NCBI GenBank assembly: GCA_023434205.1
Contig: JAEYTB010000274.1
Location: 1-11,841 of the forward strand
DNA length: 11,841 bases
Origin: Planctomycetota bacterium
GTDB lineage: Bacteria > Planctomycetota > Phycisphaerae > Phycisphaerales > UBA1924
Direction: 5' to 3'
Shown: piece after piece, positions 6,697 through 11,841 of the stretch
Layout of the letters: every line of letters starts with the position of its first letter
How positions within the stretch are numbered: the stretch's first letter is position 1
Notes under the pieces: model-generated
Told to the model about the DNA's origin: nothing
Database searches by the model: none
Seen by the model: the letters and a program-made list of their open reading frames with translations, nothing else
Made by a program: the position numbers and the translations under genes

Positions 6697-7257
6697 ATGA
6701 GCCAGGACGGCACCCCCACTTCCCCAACTACGACTGCAACCAATCAGACCCAGGCGGCGGTGCGCGAGTCTTCGCCGCTGGGCGGTGGGCCTGCGCCCGT
6801 CGCGGATGCGCCGGTGTGGGCGGGGGCGGCGATGGTGCTGGGGGCGGCGCTGGTGGCATGGGCGGTGCGGTGGAAGATGGGGAAGAAGAAGCAGGGCACG
6901 ATCATGAAGCATGATCGTGGCACGGAGGTTGACCGCGAGCTGGTCGCGGACATGAAGGAGCTGACGGAGCGGCTCGCCGAGGAGCTGGACCGCAAGGCGG
7001 CGCGGCTGGAGAAGCTGATCGCCGCGGCGGATGAGCGGGTGCGGCGGCTGGAGGCGGGGCTGGTGCGCGAGACGCGGGTTGTTGAAGTGAAGCCCGAGGC
7101 GCGGCGGAGAGATATCGGGATTGAGACGGCGCACCGCGAGGTCTACGAGCTTGCGGATGCGGGGCTGAGTGCGCTGGAGATCGCGACGAAGCTCGGGCAG
7201 CCGACGGGGCAGGTGGAGCTGATCCTGAACCTGCGGAAGGGGACGGTGGCGCTGTAG
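6697..7257 (+). CDS. Membrane-anchored coiled-coil protein with C-terminal HTH-like domain (DUF6115-like)
   Basis: This is a 186-residue protein. In order, it has a Ser/Thr/Pro-rich N-terminus (1-38), one membrane helix (about 40-59, WAGAAMVLGAALVAWAVRW), and a basic stop-transfer patch (KMGKKK). A charged coiled coil follows (about 78-124, Glu/Arg/Leu heptads), and then a C-terminal helix-turn-helix-like segment (about 146-180, HREVYELADAGLSALEIATKLG followed by GQVELILNLRK). That final block strongly resembles the C-terminus of small Bacillus-type DUF6115/DUF2802 proteins, where a similar 'EIA..LG...GEVELILNL' tail occurs; their role is unknown. The start is fixed by AAGGAGGG at 6683-6690. 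It diverges from tilS with only about 50 bp between the starts. Its TAG overlaps the GTG of the methyltransferase (TAGTG), so the two are probably translationally coupled. A perfect palindrome lies inside the gene at 6897-6919. Confidence 0.7.
   Translation: MSQDGTPTSPTTTATNQTQAAVRESSPLGGGPAPVADAPVWAGAAMVLGAALVAWAVRWKMGKKKQGTIMKHDRGTEVDRELVADMKELTERLAEELDRKAARLEKLIAAADERVRRLEAGLVRETRVVEVKPEARRRDIGIETAHREVYELADAGLSALEIATKLGQPTGQVELILNLRKGTVAL
6897..6919 (+). repeat. Perfect 10-bp palindrome with 3-nt loop inside the 6697 gene
   Basis: The arms are CACGATCATG (6897-6906) and CATGATCGTG (6910-6919), separated by AAG. They encode TIMKHDR, directly after the membrane helix and stop-transfer patch. 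The left arm contains an in-frame ATG (6904). Translation from it would give a soluble 117-residue product with only the coiled coil and HTH-like domain. Whether it acts as an RNA hairpin, a DNA site or neither cannot be told from the sequence. Confidence 0.6.
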
Positions 7258-8048
7258 TGGCGGGGCGTGCAGAGCGGGGACCATCGCGTGCGCTACGGCG
7301 CAGCGTGGCGGAGTCGGTGGATGCGCCGGTGGAGCTGGTACCGGTCTTCGGTCAGTTGTTCGCGGGGATGCCGTCCCTGGGCAGCTCGCCGCGGGTGGTG
7401 ATGGGGCTGCTGCGGGGGGCGGGGGTCAACCAGACATCGCGGGTGCTAGACCTGGCGTGCGGGAAGGGGACCGCGGCGGTTCTTTGTGCGCGCGCGATCG
7501 GCTGCCGCGTGGAGGGGGTCGATGGGTGCGCGGCGTTCATCGAGGAGGCGCGGGCGCTGGCCGTGCGCTGGGGGGCTGAGCGGCGGGCGACGTTCGAGGT
7601 GGCGGACCTGTCGCGGTGGCGGTGCACGAAGAAGTACGACGCGGCGATGATGCTGGGGCTGTGGCCGCTGGAGGTCGCGGCGGCGTCGCTGCGCGAATGC
7701 GTGAAGCGGGGCGGGGTGTACGTGGTGGATGATGTGTACTTCGATGCGAAGCACGGGCGCGTGCCGCGGGGGTTGGAGGCCCCGCCGACGATGGATGAGG
7801 CGTGCGCGTTGGTGGAGGCGTTGGGCGACCGCGTGGAGCGGGTGTGGCGGGTGCCGGTTTCGGCGGCGCGGAGGATGAACGCGCGGCTGTACGCGCGGCT
7901 TCGGGAGAACGCGGCGCGGGTGGGGAGGGAGCGGGTCGAGCTGCGCGCGGCGTTGCGGGAGTTTCTGAGGCGGCAGCGAGAGGCGAACAGGGTGCTGGGC
8001 GGGGCGTTTCGGGCGGGGGTGTGGGTGGTGAGGAGGGGGGCGCGGTAA
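7257..8048 (+). CDS. Class I SAM-dependent methyltransferase, substrate unknown
   Basis: This is a 263-residue protein. It has a Rossmann methyltransferase core, with motif I VLDLACGKGT at 63-72 for SAM binding. The strand-2 acidic residue is D89 (VEGVDG), for the ribose hydroxyls. FEVADLSRW (motif II/III region) and YDAAMMLGLWPL (motif IV) follow, then KRGGVYVVDDVYF (motif V/VI). The C-terminal third is Arg-rich and helical (RRMNARLYARLRENAARVGRER), which may bind a nucleic acid or a partner protein. The closest general type is the small-molecule UbiE/Methyltransf_25-like group, but the substrate cannot be inferred. The start is the GTG at 7257-7259, overlapping the previous stop as TAGTG. 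GGAAGGGGA in the upstream coding end could serve as the ribosome-binding site. It converges on the TOPRIM-like gene, 79 bp away, with no clear terminator between them. Confidence 0.85.
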   Translation: MAGRAERGPSRALRRSVAESVDAPVELVPVFGQLFAGMPSLGSSPRVVMGLLRGAGVNQTSRVLDLACGKGTAAVLCARAIGCRVEGVDGCAAFIEEARALAVRWGAERRATFEVADLSRWRCTKKYDAAMMLGLWPLEVAAASLRECVKRGGVYVVDDVYFDAKHGRVPRGLEAPPTMDEACALVEALGDRVERVWRVPVSAARRMNARLYARLRENAARVGRERVELRAALREFLRRQREANRVLGGAFRAGVWVVRRGAR

Positions 8049-8127
8049 GACGCCTATCTCACGTACAAAAGCGAAGCCCGGGCCGGAACCCTAAGAGGAG
8101 CCGTCAAGGGACGCCGATGACGCGGCC

Positions 8128-8871
8128 TCAGTTGCCCGCCAAGTCAGAATTGCCCTGAGATGGCTCGGTAAAGAAGGTGTCCAGGTGGCCACACAGGTCA
8201 CCCAGCGCCGCGACCTTAACGGAAATCTCGCAGTACAATCGCTCGTAGTCCAATGCGTCGACCGTGCGATGAACGTGCGCCCTAGTCTTGCGATAGGCCT
8301 TGCCTTTAATCTGATAGATACGGTGAAGCGTATCTGCGGGATCCGCGATCGACTCAGCCGCAACTGTAGTTGTGTCTATTTGGAGACGAGCTCGGATCAA
8401 CTCTACGGTCAACTCCTGATGGATGTGGGGGTAGTGCCAATCTTCGACTATAAACCACGATTCTATCTCACGAACCGCGAGAATCACCTGGCAAGGAACA
8501 GCTCCGTTCGGAAGTGCGCTGCGCATCGCGGTTCGCATGGCCGTCAATCTTTGCTCCGACGGAGGCGGCGTACCTGCGCTGTACTCATCTCGCAGGCCGA
8601 GAACTAGAGAGTACCCCGCCTGCGCAAGTGTCGCGTAGTTGTCACGCACGTCGGAAACCACCGTACTGTCCGAGCCGCAATCGCATATTATTGCATAATA
8701 GCGCAGGTCGTTTCGTGAGTGCCCCTCAACGATCAGGCGCGAAGTTCCACTGCCGCGAGCCTGGACTAGATCAATGGCGATTTGGTGCTTACCAGCGACC
8801 TCGGTCAGCAAACGCTGCACAAGGAACTGCTCTGTTTGACCCTCTACAAAAACCGCCAGCTTCTTAGCCAT
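8128..8871 (-). CDS. DUF4276/TOPRIM-like protein, probable effector of a two-gene defence module
   Basis: This is a 247-residue protein. The N-terminal strand and loop LAVFVEGQTE (residues 5-14) give the TOPRIM-type catalytic glutamate (E10) and the VEGxTE signature of DUF4276/RloB-like proteins. Further conserved-looking blocks follow. These are IICDCGSD (about 62-68), LVLGLRDEYSAG (about 89-100, with D95 in the DxD-motif position) and AVREIESWFIVED (about 132-144). The C-terminal block is GKAYRKTRAHVHRTV...DYERLYCEIS. TOPRIM proteins of this type are nucleases or predicted nucleases; in PARIS the comparable AriB is activated by its ATPase partner and cuts tRNA. I chose the ATG at 8869-8871 because ATGGCTAA overlaps the stop of the upstream ATPase by 8 bases, a typical coupled arrangement. 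An in-frame GTG/ATG six codons earlier is less likely. The nuclease role is an inference from family and context. Confidence 0.75.
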   Translation of the reverse strand: MAKKLAVFVEGQTEQFLVQRLLTEVAGKHQIAIDLVQARGSGTSRLIVEGHSRNDLRYYAIICDCGSDSTVVSDVRDNYATLAQAGYSLVLGLRDEYSAGTPPPSEQRLTAMRTAMRSALPNGAVPCQVILAVREIESWFIVEDWHYPHIHQELTVELIRARLQIDTTTVAAESIADPADTLHRIYQIKGKAYRKTRAHVHRTVDALDYERLYCEISVKVAALGDLCGHLDTFFTEPSQGNSDLAGN

Positions 8872-9988
8872 TCGCGGGCATCGCCTCAAAGAAATCCGTT
8901 TTGAAGAAGTCGAAGTTATTCAGTCCTGTGAGCTTGAACTGCTCAAACAGGTCTGGATGGCTCCGCACAGTCACGGTTTCTACTCCTTCGGGCGTTCGGC
9001 GCAGTCCGCACCAGACCTCCAACGGTACCGCATTCATCGCGAATCGGTCGTTGGTGCTCATAATCAACTGAATGGCCTTGCGATCGGCACGGCCCATGAG
9101 CAGACGAATGAGCGACGTCGATCTCTCGTAATCGAGACCCTCGCCTATGTCATCGACAACCATGCAGCTTGGGACACTCGCCAACTCGGCATACGCAGAA
9201 TGAATAATAAGTGCGAGCGACCTGAACATCCCGTCTGACATCTCCAGTTGATAGGTCTTTCCCTTGAGGTCTGCCTCCTTGACAAAAAAAGCCACGGGCT
9301 GAGAAAGGCCCGGGCTTTGGAGCTTGAGGCCAGGGTGCTCATCGAGGCCGACATCGTCGATGCGGAAACCGATTCGATTCATGTCCTCGATGACCGTTGA
9401 TTTAAAATTAGGAAGTCGCTTGACGGCGCTGTGGTACAAACCAATAGCCTGCTCGTAATCTGAAGGGTCCGGCTCCTTGCCTAGCGATTCGTGGAACAGG
9501 CCGAACGTCTCTCGCTTGAAATCGTTGAACCGATAGTACCTCAGTGCGTCTGCCCACTCGTGGAGCGGCTCGAGGTATTCATGCTGCGACCTATCACGCT
9601 TGGCCACCGCAGCGATAGCGCCTTTTGGAATCTCGAAGTTAAGCGTTTGGACCTGCTTCGCTCGTAGCCAGCCCGACCCTGATGCGCCGCGATTGAGCAT
9701 TTCCTCGCCGTCGACGCGAAAGGTCTCGCGATGTACCACGTCGAGTGAGTACTCGATTTCGTAGCGGAGATGCTTGGTCCCGTCCGCGAACTCTACCTTG
9801 AAATTCGCCTCGGGGAATCGCTTTCTGCCCGCGATCAAATGAGCGAGGCTACGGATGCTCGCCAGAATGCGGCTCTTTCCCGTCGCATTTCGTCCTACGA
9901 CAAGCGTCGTCTGGCCAATGTCAACGTTCGCACGCCAAACGCGCTCAGTGCCAGCGTTCAACCACGTTTCGAGTCGGTTCAGGCGCAT
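8864..9988 (-). CDS. ABC/SMC-type AAA ATPase (AAA_21/AAA_15-like), probable sensor of a defence module
   Basis: This is a 374-residue protein from the ATG at 9986-9988. The nucleotide-binding elements are complete. Walker A is GRNATGKS (32-39). The ABC signature-like loop is EMSDGMFRSLAL (about 249-260). Walker B is CMVVDDIGEGLDYERS (275-290), with Asp-Asp before IGEGLD where many ATPases have Asp-Glu. A switch segment MSTNDRF (310-316) follows. The short insertion between Walker A and the signature is helical. This layout is that of the OLD/RloA/AriA-type ATPases that detect phage proteins and control a partner effector. The frame is open to a GTG at 10102, adding 38 residues. I prefer the ATG because MRLNRLETWLNAG is a typical family N-terminus, immediately before the ATP-binding strand. 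No ribosome-binding site is visible. Its stop overlaps the TOPRIM-like gene. Confidence 0.82.
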   Translation of the reverse strand: MRLNRLETWLNAGTERVWRANVDIGQTTLVVGRNATGKSRILASIRSLAHLIAGRKRFPEANFKVEFADGTKHLRYEIEYSLDVVHRETFRVDGEEMLNRGASGSGWLRAKQVQTLNFEIPKGAIAAVAKRDRSQHEYLEPLHEWADALRYYRFNDFKRETFGLFHESLGKEPDPSDYEQAIGLYHSAVKRLPNFKSTVIEDMNRIGFRIDDVGLDEHPGLKLQSPGLSQPVAFFVKEADLKGKTYQLEMSDGMFRSLALIIHSAYAELASVPSCMVVDDIGEGLDYERSTSLIRLLMGRADRKAIQLIMSTNDRFAMNAVPLEVWCGLRRTPEGVETVTVRSHPDLFEQFKLTGLNNFDFFKTDFFEAMPANG

Positions 9989-10414
9989 CGGTACATCCAG
10001 TGGGCCACAACTGTAGGCCTCGGTTTCCGGATGAGCCTCGGATGCACTAAAACTGCGCCGCTTCTGCCGTATGAGGAAAGGCAGCGGGGCCTCGCCGGGC
10101 ACGCGGCGTCAGCGATCGCACACACCACCGGCAGCGCTGGCCCCGCTCCGGCGCCACGCGGTCCCACACCACGGGCGCGTGACTCCGCGGCGGGGTCATG
10201 CGGTCCTGGGCCGGGGGCGCGGGGCTGCGGCGGGGGGTCGCACGGTCCCTGCGCGGGGGGCGGGGTGTGTGGGGTGAATCCACGCGGGACCGGGGCGGAA
10301 TCACGCCGCGGCGGGGCGGGGACAGGTGGGTTTGGGCCGGGGGGAGCGTGATCCGCGGGAAAATCGCGGGTGGGATTGAACTGCGCGGCCGGGGGCGCCG
10401 ATGCAGGTCTCATC
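9989..10414. other. Non-coding spacer, upstream region of the defence pair and of the 10415 gene
   Basis: These 426 bases hold no gene I can support. Frames on both strands are open only because the DNA is extremely G/C-rich, and their translations are Pro/Arg- or Gly/Arg-type low complexity. The left 80 bases are A/T-richer and should carry the promoter of the ATPase gene, but no clear -35/-10 pair was found. The rest (10122-10331) is a degenerate tandem repeat. Confidence 0.6.
10122..10289. repeat. Four degenerate 42-bp tandem repeats, G/C-rich
   Basis: Four consecutive 42-bp blocks (10122-10163, 10164-10205, 10206-10247, 10248-10289) each end in a variant of CACGCGGTC: CCACGCGGTC, TCATGCGGTC, TCGCACGGTC and CCACGCGGGA. 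Blocks two and three are the most alike, sharing GGGCGCG and GCGGCGGGG segments. A partial fifth block may follow to about 10331. The 42-bp period is also visible in the minus-strand translation, as 14-residue units beginning SR/DR (DRATPRRS, DRMTPPRS, DRVAPERG). There is no start, stop or codon bias supporting a real gene, so I read it as a decayed non-coding repeat. Confidence 0.55.
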
Positions 10415-11083
10415 ATGGCGAATATCCCCAAGACGATGGCGGGTCTGCTGGAGTGGGCGCCGGGGCACGCGGCCCAGTGGCTCGGGCACGCGGCGGCGCT
10501 GGGGCTGGACCCCCTCGCCGCGCAGCGGTTCGTGGACGAGGTCGAGGCCTTCGAGCTGCGCAAGGCCCAGTCGCTCGCCGCGCACCGCGCCGCGGAGAAC
10601 GCGACGGCGCGGCTCAACACGCAGGAGCAGGCGGTGCGCGGGCTCGCCGGCGCGCTGGTCCGGCAGATCAAGGCCCACGCCGAGGCGGTGGGCGATCCGT
10701 CGCTGATCCTGCTGGCGCAGCTCCGCCAGGACGCGGCGCCCGGCACGCTCCCGCCGCCGCTGCCGCCGCGGGAGTTCACCTGGTCGATGGACTCGCTGGG
10801 CGCGCTCACGATCCGCTGGAAGGTGCGCCAGCCCAAGGGCGTGCAGAACGTCACGTACAACATCACCCGCTCGCTGGACGGCGGGCCCTTCGCGCCCGTC
10901 GGCTCGGTGGGCAGCGCGAAGCGCTTCACCGACACCACCCTCCCCGCGGGCACGGCCCTGGTCGCGTACATGATCGAGCCCATGCGCGGCGGCGTCCGCG
11001 GCGAGCCCAGCCGCGAGTTCATCATCCGCTTCGGCCGCGGCCGGGCGGCCGTGACGCAGGGCGGGGCTGCCGCGGCGGCGTAG
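10415..11083 (+). CDS. Hypothetical protein with helical N-terminus and FnIII-like C-terminus
   Basis: This is a 222-residue protein. Residues 1-105 are Ala-rich helices (for example FELRKAQSLAAHRAAENATARLN). A Pro-rich hinge follows (APGTLPPPLPPRE, 108-120). From about 120 to 208 the pattern of strands (LTIRWKV, VTYNITRSLDGGPFAPVGSVG, RFTDTTLPAGTALVAYMIEPMRGG, EFIIRFG) is that of a fibronectin type III-like beta-sandwich, including the characteristic 'fTDttlpaGt.v.Y.i.a.r.g..G' end. There is no signal peptide, so it is presumably cytoplasmic or exported by a non-Sec route. I chose the ATG at 10415; the frame extends 15 codons upstream into the repeat spacer, and no Shine-Dalgarno site is visible for either start. 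Codon bias matches the host, not the neighbouring low-GC segment. The function is unknown; the FnIII-like call is from pattern only. Confidence 0.65.
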   Translation: MANIPKTMAGLLEWAPGHAAQWLGHAAALGLDPLAAQRFVDEVEAFELRKAQSLAAHRAAENATARLNTQEQAVRGLAGALVRQIKAHAEAVGDPSLILLAQLRQDAAPGTLPPPLPPREFTWSMDSLGALTIRWKVRQPKGVQNVTYNITRSLDGGPFAPVGSVGSAKRFTDTTLPAGTALVAYMIEPMRGGVRGEPSREFIIRFGRGRAAVTQGGAAAAA

Positions 11084-11168
11084 GAGAGAGCTCCTCCCGC
11101 GGAGTCACGCGGACAAAGATGCCACGCACTCACGTTCGGGCTGCCGGCTGAAGGCGTGTGCACAGGGG

Positions 11169-11191
11169 CACGGCCCGAGGACGGGCCCGTG
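11169..11191. repeat. G/C-rich inverted repeat, REP-like or terminator-like
   Basis: CACGGCCCG (11169-11177) pairs with CGGGCCCGTG (11182-11191), with one bulged base and a 4-base AGGA loop. It lies 85 bp after the 10415 gene and 45 bp before mqnE. No T-tract follows, so it is not a typical intrinsic terminator. It could be a dispersed intergenic palindrome. Confidence 0.5.
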
Positions 11192-11207
11192 GCACCCGGG
11201 GGCCACC

Positions 11208-11213
11208 TATACT
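11208..11213 (+). promoter_or_regulatory. mqnE: Putative -10 hexamer of mqnE
   Basis: TATACT matches the sigma-70 -10 consensus at five of six positions and stands in otherwise G/C-rich DNA. It would place transcription initiation near 11220, leaving a leader of about 17 bases. No good -35 match was found at the expected distance, so it is only a candidate. Confidence 0.4.
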
Positions 11214-11233
11214 TTCAGAGACTTCTGAAAGTA
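11210..11233. promoter_or_regulatory. Perfect 10-bp dyad overlapping the mqnE -10 and start region
   Basis: TACTTTCAGA (11210-11219) is repeated in reverse as TCTGAAAGTA (11224-11233) around a 4-base GACT centre, ending 3 bases before the mqnE ATG. Its position over the putative -10 and start point is what an operator would show. Alternatively, if transcription begins further upstream, it would form an RNA hairpin that blocks initiation of translation. Confidence 0.5.
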
Positions 11234-11236
11234 CCC

Positions 11237-11841
11237 ATGACGACACTCTCCTCCACCGCCGTGAGCCCTTCCAAGCCCTCGTTCGACCCGCGCCTCGCGC
11301 CCCTGTGGGGCAAGATCGAACGCGGCGATCGGCTGACGCTGGAGGATGGGGACCTGCTCTACTCCACGCGCGACCTGTGGTCGGTGCTGGAGATGGCGGA
11401 CTTTGTGCGGCGGCGGCTGCACGGGGACAACGCGTACTACAACATCAACCGGCACCTCAACTACTCGAACGTGTGCGCGCTGTCGTGCAAGTTCTGCGAG
11501 TTCTACGCGAAGCAGGGGGACGAGAAGGCGTACACGCGGGATATCGAGTACATCCGCGGGCAGGCGCGGCTCGCCGTGGAGAGCGGGGCGACGGAGATTC
11601 ACTCGGTGGGCGGGCTGCACCCGTACCTGCCGTTCAGCTACTACACGGACATGGTGGCCGCGATCCGCGAGGAGGCGGCGAAGCTGGGGAGCGATCTGCA
11701 CGTGAAGGCGTTCACGGCGGTGGAGATCGTTCACCTGGCGAAGATCGCGAAGGTGTACAAGCAGAGCGACCGGAGGGCGGGGATCCGGTATGTGCTGGAG
11801 AAGCTGAAGGAGGCGGGGCTGGGGTCGCTGCCGGGGGGCGG
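11237..11841 (+). CDS. mqnE: Aminofutalosine synthase (radical SAM), 3' end outside window
   Basis: 201 codons are visible before the window ends. MqnE catalyses the second step of the futalosine route to menaquinone, joining the MqnA product (3-[(1-carboxyvinyl)oxy]benzoate) to a 5'-deoxyadenosyl radical to give aminofutalosine. The radical-SAM cluster motif is CALSCKFC (C80, C84, C87), preceded by NRHLNYSNVC. IHSVGGLHPYLPFSYY (121-136) and HVKAFTAVEIVHLAKI (155-170) follow. The 'GGLHP' and 'AFTAVEI' blocks distinguish it from the paralogue MqnC, and the sequence ends entering the LPGGG loop. The start is the ATG at 11237-11239, with no Shine-Dalgarno site and a 10-bp dyad immediately before it. 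It implies menaquinone made by the futalosine pathway, and hence a respiratory quinone role for the product. No other mqn gene is in view. Confidence 0.9.
   Translation, partial: MTTLSSTAVSPSKPSFDPRLAPLWGKIERGDRLTLEDGDLLYSTRDLWSVLEMADFVRRRLHGDNAYYNINRHLNYSNVCALSCKFCEFYAKQGDEKAYTRDIEYIRGQARLAVESGATEIHSVGGLHPYLPFSYYTDMVAAIREEAAKLGSDLHVKAFTAVEIVHLAKIAKVYKQSDRRAGIRYVLEKLKEAGLGSLPGG

Larger units (their letters stand above)
8050..10075. other. Lower-GC accessory segment holding the ATPase/TOPRIM pair
   Basis: Between the methyltransferase stop and the G/C-rich spacer, the DNA has visibly more A/T. Examples are TTTAAAATTAGGAAG near 9400 and frequent A/T-ending codons, whereas genes on both sides are nearly saturated with G/C at third positions. 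The two genes inside form a defence-type pair. I saw no integrase, transposase, tRNA or direct repeats at the edges, so transfer is inferred from composition and gene content only. Confidence 0.6.

Noticed and set aside
5566..7284. Long minus-strand open frame covering tilS and the coiled-coil gene, 572 codons
   Set aside because: The translation is Arg/Pro/His low-complexity with no domain, and it overlaps tilS in another frame and the well-marked plus-strand gene.
8049..8127. tRNA or attachment site at the left edge of the accessory segment
   Set aside because: No cloverleaf can be folded and no matching repeat was found at the right edge.
9989..10102. 38-residue N-terminal extension of the ATPase from a GTG
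   Set aside because: The extension has no similarity to the usual start of such ATPases, while the ATG at 9986-9988 begins directly with the first strand; kept as an alternative only.
10047..10304. Possible repeat protein with 14-residue SR/DR units
   Set aside because: The periodicity is real but follows from the 42-bp DNA repeat; there is no ribosome-binding site, only a GTG start, and the composition is extreme, so I list it as a DNA repeat.
10122..10331. CRISPR array
   Set aside because: The blocks are directly tandem and degenerate throughout, without conserved repeats separated by unique spacers, and no cas gene is present.
9979..11163. Long minus-strand frame through the repeats and opposite the 10415 gene
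   Set aside because: Pro/Arg/Ala-rich composition with no domain; the opposite strand has a better frame with a plausible FnIII-like domain.

Overview
This 11.8 kb window is very GC-rich and densely coded. The house-keeping genes are strongly biased to G/C at third positions, Shine-Dalgarno sites are mostly weak or absent, and a futalosine-pathway menaquinone gene sits beside many lineage-type hypothetical proteins. This suggests a member of the Planctomycetota, probably Phycisphaerae. That placement is an inference from gene style, not a marker-gene result.

Layout. (1) 1-1107, plus strand: the 3' part of a PreA-like dihydropyrimidine dehydrogenase that lacks the C-terminal ferredoxin domain. 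(2) 1121-2526, minus strand: a solitary DUF433 (antitoxin-type) gene and an exported helical protein of unknown function, both less GC-rich than their surroundings. (3) 2570-4775, minus strand: a secreted S10 serine carboxypeptidase, followed 28 bp later by a degenerate QueC-like protein that has lost both the PP-loop signature and the zinc cysteines. (4) 4895-6647, minus strand: tilS (tRNA-Ile lysidine synthase), an unknown 107-aa protein and an 80-aa two-helix membrane protein. (5) 6697-8048, plus strand, divergent from tilS: a membrane-anchored coiled-coil/helix-turn-helix protein overlapping a SAM-dependent methyltransferase. (6) 8128-9988, minus strand: an ABC-type (AAA_21/AAA_15-like) ATPase whose stop overlaps the start of a DUF4276/TOPRIM-like protein. 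(7) 9989-10414: a non-coding G/C-rich spacer with degenerate 42-bp tandem repeats. (8) 10415-11083: a hypothetical protein with an FnIII-like C-terminus. (9) 11237 to the right edge: the 5' part of mqnE, preceded by a perfect 10-bp dyad that overlaps a TATACT hexamer.

The most interesting part is region 6. The two genes are translationally coupled, have an ordinary, visibly lower-GC base composition, and pair an SMC/ABC-like ATPase with a TOPRIM-like effector. That is the general plan of the PARIS (AriA/AriB), AbiL and RloA/RloB class of anti-phage systems. It is probably an acquired defence module, with the exact family unresolved from sequence alone.

Other points of note are the catalytically degenerate QueC-like protein, a possible internal start inside a perfect palindrome in the 6697 gene, and the operator-like dyad in front of mqnE. 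No tRNA, rRNA, CRISPR array, insertion sequence or integrase was found.
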